Shown here: piece after piece, positions 8,581-16,745 of the stretch | Layout: every line of letters starts with the position of its first letter | Numbering within the stretch: position 1 is the first letter of the stretch | Origin: an uncultured Eubacteriales bacterium | GTDB taxonomy: Bacteria > Bacillota > Clostridia > Oscillospirales > Acutalibacteraceae | Reading direction: 5' to 3' | Assembly (NCBI GenBank): GCA_910577755.1 | Contig: CAJTNL010000022.1 | Coordinates: 1-24,219, forward strand | Length of the DNA stretch: 24,219 bases | Made by a program: the position numbers and the translations under genes | The notes under the pieces: model-generated | What the model saw: only the letters and a program-made list of their open reading frames with translations | Told to the model about the DNA's origin: nothing | Databases searched by the model: none

Positions 8581-8624
8581 ATGTATAGCCGCAAAGGATT
8601 ATTAAACCATTTGCGGCTATACAT
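8581..8624. repeat. Perfect 15-bp inverted repeat, 14-base loop
   Basis: ATGTATAGCCGCAAA (8581-8595) is exactly complementary to 8610-8624. No T run follows on either strand, so it is not a standard terminator. Its GC-richer stem stands out from the surrounding sequence. Confidence 0.7.
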
Positions 8625-8991
8625 AGTAAACCACCAATAGAAGCGATTTTTCGGAATCCATGGATGCTAAGTACATAAGCATATTTGTTAAAAATATATT
8701 TATTAGGATAAGAGGTTCTAGTTTTTTAGGTGTATTCATAAATTAAATAATGATAAAAGTTTAGCTTAAATCAAATAGCTTTCACACGGTTTCAAATTAT
8801 ATTTCATCAGAAGCTGTACAAATATATATTTTTATTTAATGAAACTCTTCCGATGTTACAAAATGTGTATTTTCACTTTTATATCTTGAAGTCTTAGTTT
8901 TACGCGATTAAATACTTTTAATTTGTATTGTGTTTAGTTTTGCTATTGATGTATTAATTTACTTATATTTTATATTTCATATAAAATATAA

Positions 8992-9034
8992 AAACCCAAC
9001 CATAATTTTGATATATTTAATATTGGTTGGGTTT
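8992..9034 (-). terminator. Terminator of the 582-residue secreted protein gene
   Basis: AAACCCAACC (8992-9001) and GGTTGGGTTT (9025-9034) form a 10-bp stem. Read on the minus strand it is followed by a TTTTTAT tail, 39 bases after the stop codon at 9073. Confidence 0.85.
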
Positions 9035-9072
9035 ATAATATTAAATTTTAATGTATAAGTTTTACTTATAGT

Positions 9073-10821
9073 TTATCTAGGGAACACACCTATGATTCCA
9101 AATATATAATGCTTGGATGGATCGAGAGATTTACCGTTAACTGTCACACCATATTTTTGCATACCTGTTATAGTAAAGTAATCTGTGACCTTTATGTTCG
9201 CTTTATTCAAATTATCAGCCAATAATTTTCCCCAATAAGCAATATTTTGACCTTCACTTATATATTGAGAATACTTTAGATTTCCGTTTTTGTCATGTAC
9301 CTTAATTACAAACGTATCATTGAAACTTTTATATAACTCATCATCATATAATAACTTTGAAAAAGTAATATTTCCCTCGCTATTTACACAAGCGGTAAAG
9401 GTAGCTTTTCCTTTATTTGATGAGGAGCATTCCTGAACGCATGTTCCCAATGTAATGGTGGTGTTATATTGCCTTGCAAATGAATCTAAAACTATGCCTG
9501 ATGAAGTGAACGTTAATGATTCTCCCGTCTTAATGGGAATTAGGTTGATGTATAAACTTTTTCTCTCCATATCACTGATGATGAGACTATCTCCGGCTTC
9601 TATCTGCATATTATTTAAGGTATTTACAATCTTATTTGCACCAGCAGACGCACTTTCACCTTTCTGTACGCTAACAGAACCCTTTAATGTAGCATCTGGG
9701 TTATAAATATTGAAAGTGTAGTTGTCAATGAACGTATCAATCCAATAGCGTCCTTTTTCAAATATTAGATATCCGTCTGAACCCATTTGAATTGTTATTT
9801 CGCTTGGACCATCCTCAGTTTCAAGATACATAGCTGCACGGTATCGGATACTACGCACATCTAACTCTTCTCTATGTATTTGCGTAGCATAGAAATGGTA
9901 TCCCAATTGTGGATCAATAGGAGTGCCATTCAGTGTTACCTGACTATTTTGCATATCCTTTATGTTAATACTATCTCCAAAATTAACATTGAGATTGTTT
10001 AGCTCTTGAATCAGTTCATCACCTACACTTACTGAACTACCAATGGATATGTTCTTTGTATATTTGGATTCCCCGGTCATATCAGTAACCGTTATGGTAT
10101 AAGTGTCAGTAAACGTTGCTTTACCAGAACTTAATTTTTCAAATTCGACTCTTTGATTGGAGATGCTTTCATTAACATATTTAGCGGAGAACTTAAAGTC
10201 AGTATCTTGTGTTCCAAGAGAGAATATACCAGGATACTCAAATTCAGAGGCACCGCTATAAAGTTCTACTATACCATGTGGTTCGAACACATAGTATTTT
10301 TGATTAGTAGTAGTATGTCCGTTGATTCTCACCTGCGCATTGTTTGTAGCTGTTATTCGCATATAACAACCCACTGTTATATTGGCTGAATTCATTTGAT
10401 TGTAAAGCACTTTGCCCCAATACTCAATGAACTGCCCTTGTGCAATGCCCGTAGTAAGTATATGTTTTCCACTCTTATCATATACTTCTATAGTATATGA
10501 GGAATCTCTGATTGCACCATAACTATTGCCTTGGTCAGAGAATACAATTTTGTCTCCTTGTCCTAAAGAAGTATTGAAAGCCAACATATCCGTCTCGTTC
10601 CAAATAAAATCAATATAGGCAGGATAAGGCAGGTATTTATCATTCTCATGAGTTTGAGTAGTAGAAGGCTGTACAGTATTGGAATTAGAGAAAAGTTGAC
10701 TTTGGGTACTTAAAATACTCTCCTTAGGCTGCTCATACGCAATTGCATTATAACAGACTCCGGATGCTATAAAGATGGCAATTAGTAAAGCTGATATTAT
10801 TTTGGCTATACGCATTTTCAT
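9073..10821 (-). CDS. Secreted protein with four copies of a module of about 125 residues (possible mucin/carbohydrate-binding repeats)
   Basis: 582 residues with a signal peptide (about 1-29, ending NAIA) and a Ser/Thr/Gln-rich stretch to about 62. Four repeats follow, near 65-190, 195-320, 325-445 and 455-580. Each has the pattern T-x-I-x-V-x-D-x-x-G (for example TIEVYDKSGK at 110-119 and FVIKVHDKNGN at 504-514), a helix-like L-x-x-x-L-N stretch, then V-x-x-N-G with a following Y-x-F, seen at 164-178 and 559-573. The repeats are far diverged from one another, so this is an old architecture. The pattern recalls the putative mucin/carbohydrate-binding module found in M60-like (enhancin) metallopeptidases, but I cannot confirm that. 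No catalytic domain, LPXTG, or choline/SLH anchor is visible. GAGGAGG precedes the ATG by 7 bases. A role in host-glycan or matrix binding is inference. Confidence 0.75.
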   Translation of the reverse strand: MKMRIAKIISALLIAIFIASGVCYNAIAYEQPKESILSTQSQLFSNSNTVQPSTTQTHENDKYLPYPAYIDFIWNETDMLAFNTSLGQGDKIVFSDQGNSYGAIRDSSYTIEVYDKSGKHILTTGIAQGQFIEYWGKVLYNQMNSANITVGCYMRITATNNAQVRINGHTTTNQKYYVFEPHGIVELYSGASEFEYPGIFSLGTQDTDFKFSAKYVNESISNQRVEFEKLSSGKATFTDTYTITVTDMTGESKYTKNISIGSSVSVGDELIQELNNLNVNFGDSINIKDMQNSQVTLNGTPIDPQLGYHFYATQIHREELDVRSIRYRAAMYLETEDGPSEITIQMGSDGYLIFEKGRYWIDTFIDNYTFNIYNPDATLKGSVSVQKGESASAGANKIVNTLNNMQIEAGDSLIISDMERKSLYINLIPIKTGESLTFTSSGIVLDSFARQYNTTITLGTCVQECSSSNKGKATFTACVNSEGNITFSKLLYDDELYKSFNDTFVIKVHDKNGNLKYSQYISEGQNIAYWGKLLADNLNKANIKVTDYFTITGMQKYGVTVNGKSLDPSKHYIFGIIGVFPR

Positions 10822-10860
10822 TTGAAAACCTCCTCAATATAATTTATGTATATATTTTAC

Positions 10861-10874
10861 ATAATAGTTATTAT
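10861..10874. promoter_or_regulatory. Palindrome upstream of the secreted-repeat-protein gene
   Basis: ATAATA-GT-TATTAT is a 6-2-6 palindrome overlapping the probable -10 region on the minus strand (TATAAT read at 10875-10870). It could be an operator. The surrounding DNA is so AT-rich that chance is possible. Confidence 0.3.
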
Positions 10875-10875
10875 A

Positions 10876-11466
10876 TACTATAAATATAGAATGTAATGTA
10901 AAAAAAAGTCGAAAATTTACAAATTTTAAAATATATATTCAATAAATACCAATATAATCATTTGTCCAAGTAAGGAGAGTTTTAAAGAAGTTTAAACAAC
11001 TCAGATAAACTGTATTATGATATTTCTTTCAATATCAAAGCATTTTAGGGCATTGATTTCATCTTTGCTCATTTCTGCGCATTTTTATAAATTTAAACAC
11101 ATAATATACGTAATCAATACGTGTTTCGCAGCATTTTCTAGTGACAGCAATACGTACATTAACAGAATATAAAAATATTTTATATATGAAAGCATAAAAG
11201 CCCGTATTTATACAGAATTTTAATTCATTTGATGAGCTGAAGCAAGGCACGCTTTACCATTACCACTGGTTTTAACCGGGTCCCAAAGGAGGATAAGGGA
11301 ACACGTATTTTTACTTTTATATCATCAATTCTAATGGAGATAGTGTCTATAAATGTATTAATAAATTTTTATAGAATTTCTTTGTCTATGCTGTTTAGTT
11401 GCTGTACTTTGTGTATGAAGTAGAGCTTAATCTGATTTTATCGTATGTATTATTAAGTCGAATCAT
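10876..11466. other. Gene-free stretch upstream of the IS remnant
   Basis: No supported gene. A 63-codon minus frame at 11250-11059 lacks a ribosome site and recognisable content. A GC-richer patch around 11255-11300 with GGGTCCC and AGGAGG may be debris of a lost gene. Confidence 0.5.
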
Positions 11467-11700
11467 AGACCATAAAATAGATAGAAAAAGAAAAATTAGG
11501 AGAAATTTTGGAAGAAAAGAAGTTCCTTCTGGTCAGGAAAAAGCATGTTGTTAAAAGAGTGAGGAGGAAAACGATTATAAAAGCTTTCAATATATTCAAA
11601 CAGGGCTTGTTTTAAAAGAGAAGAATTTGAAAAGGAACGACGATTAAGTTCTTCATGTTTAAGATATTTAAAAAAAGATTTTATAACAGCATTATTCGGC
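11467..11700 (-). mobile_element. IS3-family remnant (3' end of element, first copy)
   Basis: This fragment matches the left end of the IS3-type element at 14259-15445 over about 230 bases, including the terminal inverted-repeat region (TAGACCATAAAATAGATAG here, TAGTCAATAAAGTAGACAG there). It stops abruptly inside the transposase gene near 11695. Both copies have the same orientation. Confidence 0.8.
11496..11693 (-). pseudogene. C-terminal fragment of an IS3-family transposase (OrfB)
   Basis: An uninterrupted frame of 65 codons plus stop on the minus strand reads NAVIKSFFKYLKHEELNRRS, later FEYIESFYNRFPPHSFNN, and ends FFQNFS. This is the classical end of an IS3 OrfB integrase core. The catalytic Glu position (A-V-x-E-S-F-F in relatives, E in the copy at 14.3-15.1 kb) is Lys here. 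The N-terminal three quarters is missing. Confidence 0.85.
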
Positions 11701-12028
11701 CTGCTTTCATTCGGTCTTTATAGTTAAAAATAAATTTTCGGGTATTGCATTGTCTTAATAATTCACTTTATTTTACATTAGTGGGTAATGTTTGCATGAT
11801 TGTGTTAGCTTAAAATATTTATGAATTGTATTGTAAGCCTTGGTTACGATGAAGTAGCAGCTTTTTGACTATCCAAATGAGTAAAAAGGAGAAATTAAAA
11901 TTTAGATAATGTGTTTATGGTATTTTGATCTCTGGAAATTTCATGCCTTATTATAATATTAATTGAGTATAATCTACGCTCTTTTCTCTAAAACAACAAG
12001 TTATTTCCCTAATAGACATGTTTATTGG
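11701..12028. other. Gene-free spacer
   Basis: AT-rich DNA between the IS remnant and the promoter of the BspA-like gene. I see no supported gene or structure. Confidence 0.5.
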
Positions 12029-12056
12029 TTGACTTTATATGGTTTTGTACTATAAT
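12029..12056 (+). promoter_or_regulatory. Sigma-A promoter of the BspA-like gene
   Basis: TTGACT at 12029-12034 and TATAAT at 12051-12056 with a 16-base spacer. The leader is about 22 bases, with AAGGAT about 10 bases before the ATG at 12085. Confidence 0.85.
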
Positions 12057-12084
12057 GGATTAAAAAGGAAAGGATAACAATAAA

Positions 12085-13755
12085 ATGAAACAAAAAGTAT
12101 GGGCTCTGGTTTTATCTTTAGTTATAGTATTATTACAAGTTACGCCAACTATAAGTGCTGCCAATGTAAGTGATACTGTTTATAATGATGAGAGTATAAT
12201 TGAACCAGTACATACCTTGGTAAAAGGTGGACATGTTTTAAGCGATTGGGAATATAGGGAGCATGCAACAAGCATAGTTTTTACTAGATACAAAGGAACA
12301 TCCAACGAAATCGAAATACCGGGAACAATAAATGGTAAACAAGTATTTTTGGAGACCTCTGGCAATGCTATTTTTCCAATAAGTACAACATCAATTGTTG
12401 TTGGCAGTTTAAGAGAAAAAGTAAAAATCACTGATGGAGACGCTTCTTATCTGTTTTTTAAGCTGAAGAATCTTACGTCCCTAGATATAAGTGGTCTAGA
12501 TACATCAGATATTGTAAATATGAGCAATATGTTTAAAGGTTGTAGCAGTTTAACATCCCTAGATGCAAGTCAATTTAACACCTCAAATGTAACCAATATG
12601 TTGGCAATGTTTGAAGACTGCAGCAATTTAATCTCTTTAGATATAAGCAATTTTGATACACAAAATGTAACAGACATGAGTCAAATGTTTAATTTTTGCA
12701 ACAGTTTGGTCTCTTTAGATGTAAGTAATTTCGATACAAGAAATGTAACAGAAATGAGCCAGATGTTTAATTTTTGCAACAGATTGACCTCTTTAGATGT
12801 AAGTGGATTTGATACGCACAATGTAACAAAAATGAGCGATATGTTTAGCTTTTGCAACAGTTTAACCTTTTTAGATGTGAGTAACTTTGATACACGAAAT
12901 GTAGTTGATATGCAATTTATGTTTTATGATTGTCGTAATTTAATGCATCTGGATGTAAGTGGATTTGATACGCGCAATGTAACTGATATGAGAGGAATGT
13001 TTTATCTTTGTAACAGCTTAATGACTTTAGATGTAAGTAATTTTGACACGCACAATGTACAAGGTATGTATGCAATGTTTTATGGTTGCAGTGGTTTAAC
13101 CTCTTTAGATGTAAGCAACTTTGATACACAAAAAGTAGATGAAATGTATATGATGTTTAACGGTTGCAGCAGTTTAACGTCTTTGGATGTGAGCAGCTTT
13201 GATACACGTAATGTAATAGATATGGATAGAATGTTTGGTGGTTGTAGCAGTTTAACATCTTTAGATGTGAGTGGATTTGATACACGCAATGTAATGTATA
13301 TGTATGGTCTGTTTGAAGATTGTAATAACGTCAAAATATTTAATTTGGAAAACTTTGATTTAACCAATGCGGTAGAATATAGCGATATGTTTGGTGTTTC
13401 CGGTGATAAAGACGTGCAGACTATTATTATATGTAATGATCAGAAAATTTTAAATGCTTATGATCATACAATTGAAGGCAGAGTATTTGCAGGGCCGATT
13501 TACTTTTCTAACGATGGAGTATTTGCAAACGATCAAACTACAATGAGATATTTTGATCATTTTGTAATAACAAATAGCGATCAGTTAACAGTACCAAAAG
13601 AAGATATCATTCATAAGTATATACCTGTAAAAATCGGTGCATCGTTTGAAGGATGGTATTTAAATGATACATTAACACAACCATTAGAGTTGGAGGCAAG
13701 GGTATCATTAGCTGATTTGATTAATACGGAGTTATATGCAAAATATATGTATTAA
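12085..13755 (+). CDS. BspA-like surface protein with 26-residue repeats (DUF285 type) and an InlB B-type C-terminal repeat
   Basis: 556 residues. A signal peptide (about 1-25, ending SAA) and an N-terminal beta-rich part lead into eleven regular 26-residue repeats from residue 130 to 415, plus a degenerate twelfth. The consensus is L-T-S-L-D-V-S-x-F-D-T-x-N-V-T-x-M-x-x-M-F-x-x-C-x-S, the DUF285/lipoprotein-15 pattern of BspA-like proteins, a leucine-rich-repeat relative forming a solenoid. The C-terminus has FEGWYLND...LYAKY, the pattern of a Listeria-Bacteroides (InlB B) repeat. Proteins of this type are adhesins in host-associated bacteria and protozoa. No LPXTG or GW anchor is visible, so attachment is unclear. 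The gene lies between two same-orientation copies of an IS3 element, which suggests acquisition by transfer. Confidence 0.9.
   Translation: MKQKVWALVLSLVIVLLQVTPTISAANVSDTVYNDESIIEPVHTLVKGGHVLSDWEYREHATSIVFTRYKGTSNEIEIPGTINGKQVFLETSGNAIFPISTTSIVVGSLREKVKITDGDASYLFFKLKNLTSLDISGLDTSDIVNMSNMFKGCSSLTSLDASQFNTSNVTNMLAMFEDCSNLISLDISNFDTQNVTDMSQMFNFCNSLVSLDVSNFDTRNVTEMSQMFNFCNRLTSLDVSGFDTHNVTKMSDMFSFCNSLTFLDVSNFDTRNVVDMQFMFYDCRNLMHLDVSGFDTRNVTDMRGMFYLCNSLMTLDVSNFDTHNVQGMYAMFYGCSGLTSLDVSNFDTQKVDEMYMMFNGCSSLTSLDVSSFDTRNVIDMDRMFGGCSSLTSLDVSGFDTRNVMYMYGLFEDCNNVKIFNLENFDLTNAVEYSDMFGVSGDKDVQTIIICNDQKILNAYDHTIEGRVFAGPIYFSNDGVFANDQTTMRYFDHFVITNSDQLTVPKEDIIHKYIPVKIGASFEGWYLNDTLTQPLELEARVSLADLINTELYAKYMY
12472..13395 (+). 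repeat. Tandem 78-bp coding repeat, eleven units plus one degenerate
   Basis: Units of exactly 78 bases start at 12472 and run to 13329, followed by one degenerate unit. The block around TTAGATGTAAGTNNNTTTGA recurs in most of them. This encodes the solenoid of the BspA-like protein and can vary in copy number by slippage or recombination. Confidence 0.92.
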
Positions 13756-13766
13756 AGCTGTGCGAT

Positions 13767-13805
13767 AACTGACATCGTAATTTAATCGGTGTTAGTTTAG
13801 TTTTT
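13767..13805 (+). terminator. Terminator of the BspA-like gene
   Basis: AACTGACATCG (13767-13777) pairs fully with CGGTGTTAGTT (13787-13797), allowing two G-T pairs, and TTTAGTTTTT follows. It starts 11 bases after the stop codon. Confidence 0.85.
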
Positions 13806-13929
13806 GCCTGAATGTGTTGATGATTGCAAAAATAAATACATTCATCAATCATATCTCTGGCATTTTTGTAACTAGACGGTTTTATTCTATAGATGCACTC
13901 CGTTATAAAAAATTGTTTTCGGGCGTTTG

Positions 13930-14141
13930 TTTTGGTATTTATATTTCTTGTAAGGTTTTAGCAGATTTCTTTCCTCTTTGCTTAGGAGGATTGTTTGATG
14001 ATTGTGATGTGATTGATACAAAATATTTTCAATTTAGAGTCCGAATCTTTTAGTAATCCGCTTGCGGGTTTTCTCCCTCTCAATCATATCTGTTACGACT
14101 GGTAATAATTCCTTTAATTTTCTTATTTTCTTGGTATAGAA
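13930..14141 (-). pseudogene. Decayed IS3-type OrfA fragment
   Basis: On the minus strand 14141-14034 reads TKKIRKLKELLPVVTDMI then EREKTRKRITKRFGL and a stop. In another frame 13993-13940 gives NPPKQRGKKSAKTLQEI. Both resemble the helix-turn-helix OrfA protein of an IS3 group common in Clostridia. That group's OrfB matches the pseudogene at 15550-16341, but the orientation here is opposite, so this is a separate decayed copy. Confidence 0.45.
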
Positions 14142-14183
14142 AAACCTCCTATCGTAGTTTTAATTCTACAATAGGAGGTTTTT
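14141..14183. terminator. Strong hairpin with T run at the head of the OrfA remnant
   Basis: AAAACCTCCTATCGTAG (14141-14157) pairs with CTACAATAGGAGGTTTT with one mismatch, loop about 8, with T/A runs on both sides. It could insulate the IS from outside transcription, or end transcripts entering the IS cluster. Confidence 0.75.
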
Positions 14184-14289
14184 GAGGTTGCAGTCCGTTT
14201 TTATTAGTTAGTTTATTTTTCAGAATGTATTTTTATTTTAATTATCAATGTTGGACAATAGTCAATAAAGTAGACAGAAAAAAGTAAAG

Positions 14290-15135
14290 TTAGGAGAAAT
14301 TTTGGAAGAAGAGCAGTGCTTTTTAATCAGGAGAAAGCATGTTGTTAAAAGAGTGAGGAGGAAGACGATTATAAAAGCTTTCAATATATTCAAAAAGAGC
14401 GGATTTTTAAAGGAAAATATTAGAAAAGGAGCGACAATTGAGTTCTTCGAGTTTGAGATATTAAAAAAAAGGATTCTATGACAGCATTATCCCAGGGATG
14501 ACCGATCTTAGAAAAAGATTTTGTAATATGATGAGAGTCTAGGAAAGATCGGAAGAGTTTAGAAGTAAATTGAGCGCCCCGATCAGAATGAAATAACAGA
14601 CCGGAAGAAGAGTTCCTTTTTTAATAGCATCAGAGACAGTGTTTATGACCAAAGCAGTATTGGCTTTATTAGCAACATGAAAGGAGATAATCTTTCGGGC
14701 AAACAAATCCAAAACAACACATAGATAAGAAAAAGTAGATCCGGTCTTGATATAAGTCATGTCGCTTACCCAAACTTGGTTTGGATTTTGAGGATGAAAC
14801 TGTTGGTTTAAAAGATAGCAGGAAGGCAGAGAATCTTGGGGTTTTACAGTAGATATTTTAGGGAAGTGCATTGTTTTCATCAGCCGGTACACTTTTCCGG
14901 CACTGATGGAAATGCCATAATCACGGCTAAGAACAAAACAGATTTTATTTGCGCCAAGCCTTTTCTTAGAGACTGCATAAATCTCTAAAATTAGGGCATG
15001 TAATTTCTGGTTATATATAGTCCTTGACGCCACAGGGGAAGAAAATGTTTATAATGAGTACTCATATTGACTCTTAAAATCCTGCATAAAATAACGATTC
15101 GATGTTGACTGTTTAAGAGATAAACAGCGTTTCAT
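14290..15135 (-). pseudogene. IS3-family transposase OrfB, interrupted
   Basis: The frame opens at ATG 15135, with an in-frame stop near 15055. It then continues intact from MASRTIYNQKLHALILEI (15033) through VWVSDMTYIKTG and VLDLFARKIISFHV, which hold the first two Asp of the DDE triad. After a frameshift near 14590 the sequence GLLFHSDRGAQFTSKLF and DNAVIESFF (catalytic Glu) appears in another frame. By comparison with the remnant at 11.5 kb it ends at TAA 14292-14290. It is not functional without suppression. Confidence 0.85.
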
Positions 15136-15149
15136 CTTTGTCTGAGTGT

Positions 15150-15409
15150 GGCGTGAAGATGGCAATCGCTTTTTTAAATTAGGTTTGCCTCTCCTAAAAG
15201 AGCGTTTTTCTTTTGGAGCTCACGAATCTGCTTTGTTGTCATAACAGTTTCTTCATCTACTCGCACTTGAGAGTAAAGTTTGATCCACTGAGCTAAATCT
15301 GAATTTGATACTCCATATTCCTTACATAGTTCTGTTTGTATTTTACCGCTGTGATATAAGTTTACTAAGCTTTGCTAAAATCTTCATCATATTTTCGATA
15401 ATTTTCCAT
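15150..15409 (-). pseudogene. IS3-family transposase OrfA, frameshifted
   Basis: It starts MENYRKYDEDFSKA at 15409 and then hits stops. A second frame gives IQTELCKEYGVSNSDLAQWI, the helix-turn-helix, and KQIRELQKKNALLGEANLI, the leucine zipper, before another break. It precedes OrfB on the same strand, as in active IS3 elements. Confidence 0.75.
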
Positions 15410-15477
15410 TGCTTTTTTCCTTTTTTATTTGTCCACTTTATTCTATCTTTTTTTCTTTTTCTGTCTGCTTTTTTAGT

Positions 15478-15544
15478 ATACATCCAAAACGAACTAATGC
15501 GGGATTTTCTCTTGCTAACCGAAAGGGAGTGCGAACAAGCGTAA
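15478..15544 (+). pseudogene. 3' tail of a second IS3-type OrfA
   Basis: The plus-strand frame YIQNELMRDFLLLTERECEQ then Ala and stop fits the end of OrfA in the IS group whose OrfB follows directly. The upstream part of this OrfA was lost where the minus-strand IS3 copy ends at 15445, so that IS probably inserted here. Confidence 0.6.
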
Positions 15545-15549
15545 AATAT

Positions 15550-16341
15550 ATGGCTATTTACCGAAACAAAGAAAAGTATGACATTAGTCAAATGTGTAAT
15601 TTTTTCAAAGTGTCACGCAGCAGGTATTACGATTATGTCTATAGAATGCAGATCCCGACAAAAGATCTGCATTTGGCAGAAAAGATAAAAGAATGTCAAG
15701 ATAAATGCGGTAAAACTTATAGTTATCGCAGAGTGCATATTTGCTTAAAAAGAAACAGGATTTATCATAATTCAAAAACAATACTTAGAGTGATACAGAA
15801 GTACAATTTACTGTCTGTCGTCAGAAGAAAGAAATATCGCCATTTTGTGGAAATCTACATTGTTATCCAAATCGTCTAAAAAAAGATTTTCATGCAGACA
15901 GACCGAATCAAAAGAGGGTCACAGATATATCATATATTAAAACCGAAGAGGGTAATTGTATTTATTGTCATTAGAGATCTGTACGATAACAGCATTGTTG
16001 CATACAAGACAGGAACGAAACAAAATGTTAATTTTGTGCTAAGTATGATCTGTGCTGCTAAAAGCAAGGAAAAGGTCACCGCAGAGCTGCAACTTCATAG
16101 TGACCAAGGCTTTCAATACACCTGACACGAGTATTTTAAACTAACACAATCATGCAACATAACGTCGTTAATGCTAAGTAAAGGGAATCCTTATGACAAT
16201 GCAATGACCAAAAATTTCTTTTCAATTCTAAAAACAAAATGTGTTTACCGAGTAAACTTTAAAACCTATGAGGAAGCAAGACTTCTCATAGATAAGTACA
16301 TACATTTCTACGACTACAGAAGAGTTCAGCTTAAAACTTAA
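15550..16341 (+). pseudogene. IS3-family transposase OrfB (second IS type), frameshifted and with stops
   Basis: Pieces in successive frames make up a whole OrfB: MAIYRNKEKYDISQMCNFFK (from 15550), KTYSYRRVHICLKRNRIY, then after a shift near 15855 RLKKDFHADRPNQKRVTDIS, then after another shift VIRDLYDNSIVAYKTGTKQN and LHSDQGFQYT. There follow an in-frame TGA at 16123-16125 and a clean run to TAA at 16339-16341. The DDE glutamate, expected in AMAENFFS of relatives, is Lys (AMTKNFFS). The element is dead. The IS right end is probably near 16390 (GGGGCAGTTCA). Confidence 0.85.
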
Positions 16342-16390
16342 TATTTTTTACCATGTTTTTTCTGCTGTCCGATCATTTTGGGGCAGTTCA

Positions 16391-16570
16391 CATAATATGT
16401 AGGTCTTTTTATTATGCTATAGCGCAGCATAACATAAATGGTTACATTTTATAATGAACTAAAATGACGTTGATTATATAGCAGAAAACTTTTTTAGACT
16501 TTATTGTGATCATACAACAATACGGTAGAGTGAATCCATTACCATCGGTATAAGGTTCGAATTATCTTGA
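16391..16570. other. Gene-free spacer left of the tRNA-like fragment
   Basis: No gene. A small hairpin TTATGCT/AGCATAA lies at 16412-16432, and a stretch near 16540-16570 contains GGTTCGAA, a T-loop-like word that may be further tRNA or att debris. Confidence 0.45.
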
Positions 16571-16611
16571 TTTGGTAAACGTTAACGGGTTTGAACCTCT
16601 GACCTCATGCA
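16571..16611 (-). other. Degenerate tRNA-Val 3'-half fragment, probable old attachment site
   Basis: Over 41 bases this matches 22686-22726 with four mismatches. Read on the minus strand it is the 3' part of a tRNA: anticodon-stem strand GCATG, variable AGGTC, T arm with TTCAAAC, acceptor AACGTTT-A-CCA. Similarity stops exactly at the anticodon loop. Substitutions in the T loop and acceptor show that it is no longer a tRNA part. Confidence 0.75.
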
Positions 16612-16671
16612 AGACAGGACGATATCAGGTTTATTTCAAGAATCATGTAATTTTACAATACATTACATTAA

Positions 16672-16739
16672 TTTACAAAATTATAATATATTATATATAT
16701 AATATATTATAATATATATATATTACAATATGAAAGGAA
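16672..16739 (+). promoter_or_regulatory. Upstream region of the toxin gene: candidate promoter, duplicated palindrome, ribosome site
   Basis: TTTACA at 16672-16677 could be a -35 box, with TATATA at 16694-16699 or TATAAT at 16698-16703 as -10. The 14-bp palindrome TATAATATATTATA occurs twice, at 16682-16695 and 16698-16711, 16 bases apart. AAAGGA at 16733-16738 sits 7 bases before the ATG at 16746. The exact promoter is uncertain because the DNA is almost pure A/T. Confidence 0.5.
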
Positions 16740-16745
16740 AAATTT

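Larger units (their letters stand above)
8220..8991. other. Gene-free AT-rich stretch with several hairpins
   Basis: About 770 bases between the convergent radical SAM gene and the 582-residue secreted protein gene. I find no reading frame with a ribosome binding site. Three separate hairpins (8384-8414, 8484-8521, 8581-8624) are listed individually. The rest is featureless to the eye and may be remnants of lost genes. Confidence 0.6.
14259..15445 (-). mobile_element. IS3-family insertion sequence (IS150-like), second, nearly complete but inactive copy
   Basis: About 1.19 kb. The imperfect terminal inverted repeats are TAGTCAATAAAGTAGACAG on the left (from 14259) and TGTCCACTTTATTCTA on the right (to 15445). 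Internally, on the minus strand, come an OrfA with an HTH and leucine zipper, then OrfB with a DDE core. Both are broken by frameshifts and stops. I cannot see a clean target duplication. Confidence 0.8.

Noticed and set aside
10861..10874. PerR or Fur box upstream of the secreted repeat protein
   Set aside because: The palindrome has a 2-base centre and matches the TTATAATNATTATAA consensus poorly. In such AT-rich DNA chance matches are common.
11059..11250. 63-codon minus-strand frame
   Set aside because: No ribosome site, no motif and low-complexity composition. It is probably chance.
12472..13395. Regular 78-bp repeats as a CRISPR-like or minisatellite array
   Set aside because: They are in frame, have no unique spacers, and encode the 26-residue solenoid repeats of the BspA-like protein.
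13814..14053. 79-codon plus-strand frame after the BspA-like gene
   Set aside because: It runs opposite to a decayed transposase OrfA on the minus strand, has no ribosome site, and shows no conserved pattern.
16540..16575. Another tRNA T-arm (GGTTCGAATTATC) left of the first att fragment
   Set aside because: The flanking bases do not form a proper 5-bp T stem and no acceptor or CCA follows, so it is noted only as possible debris.
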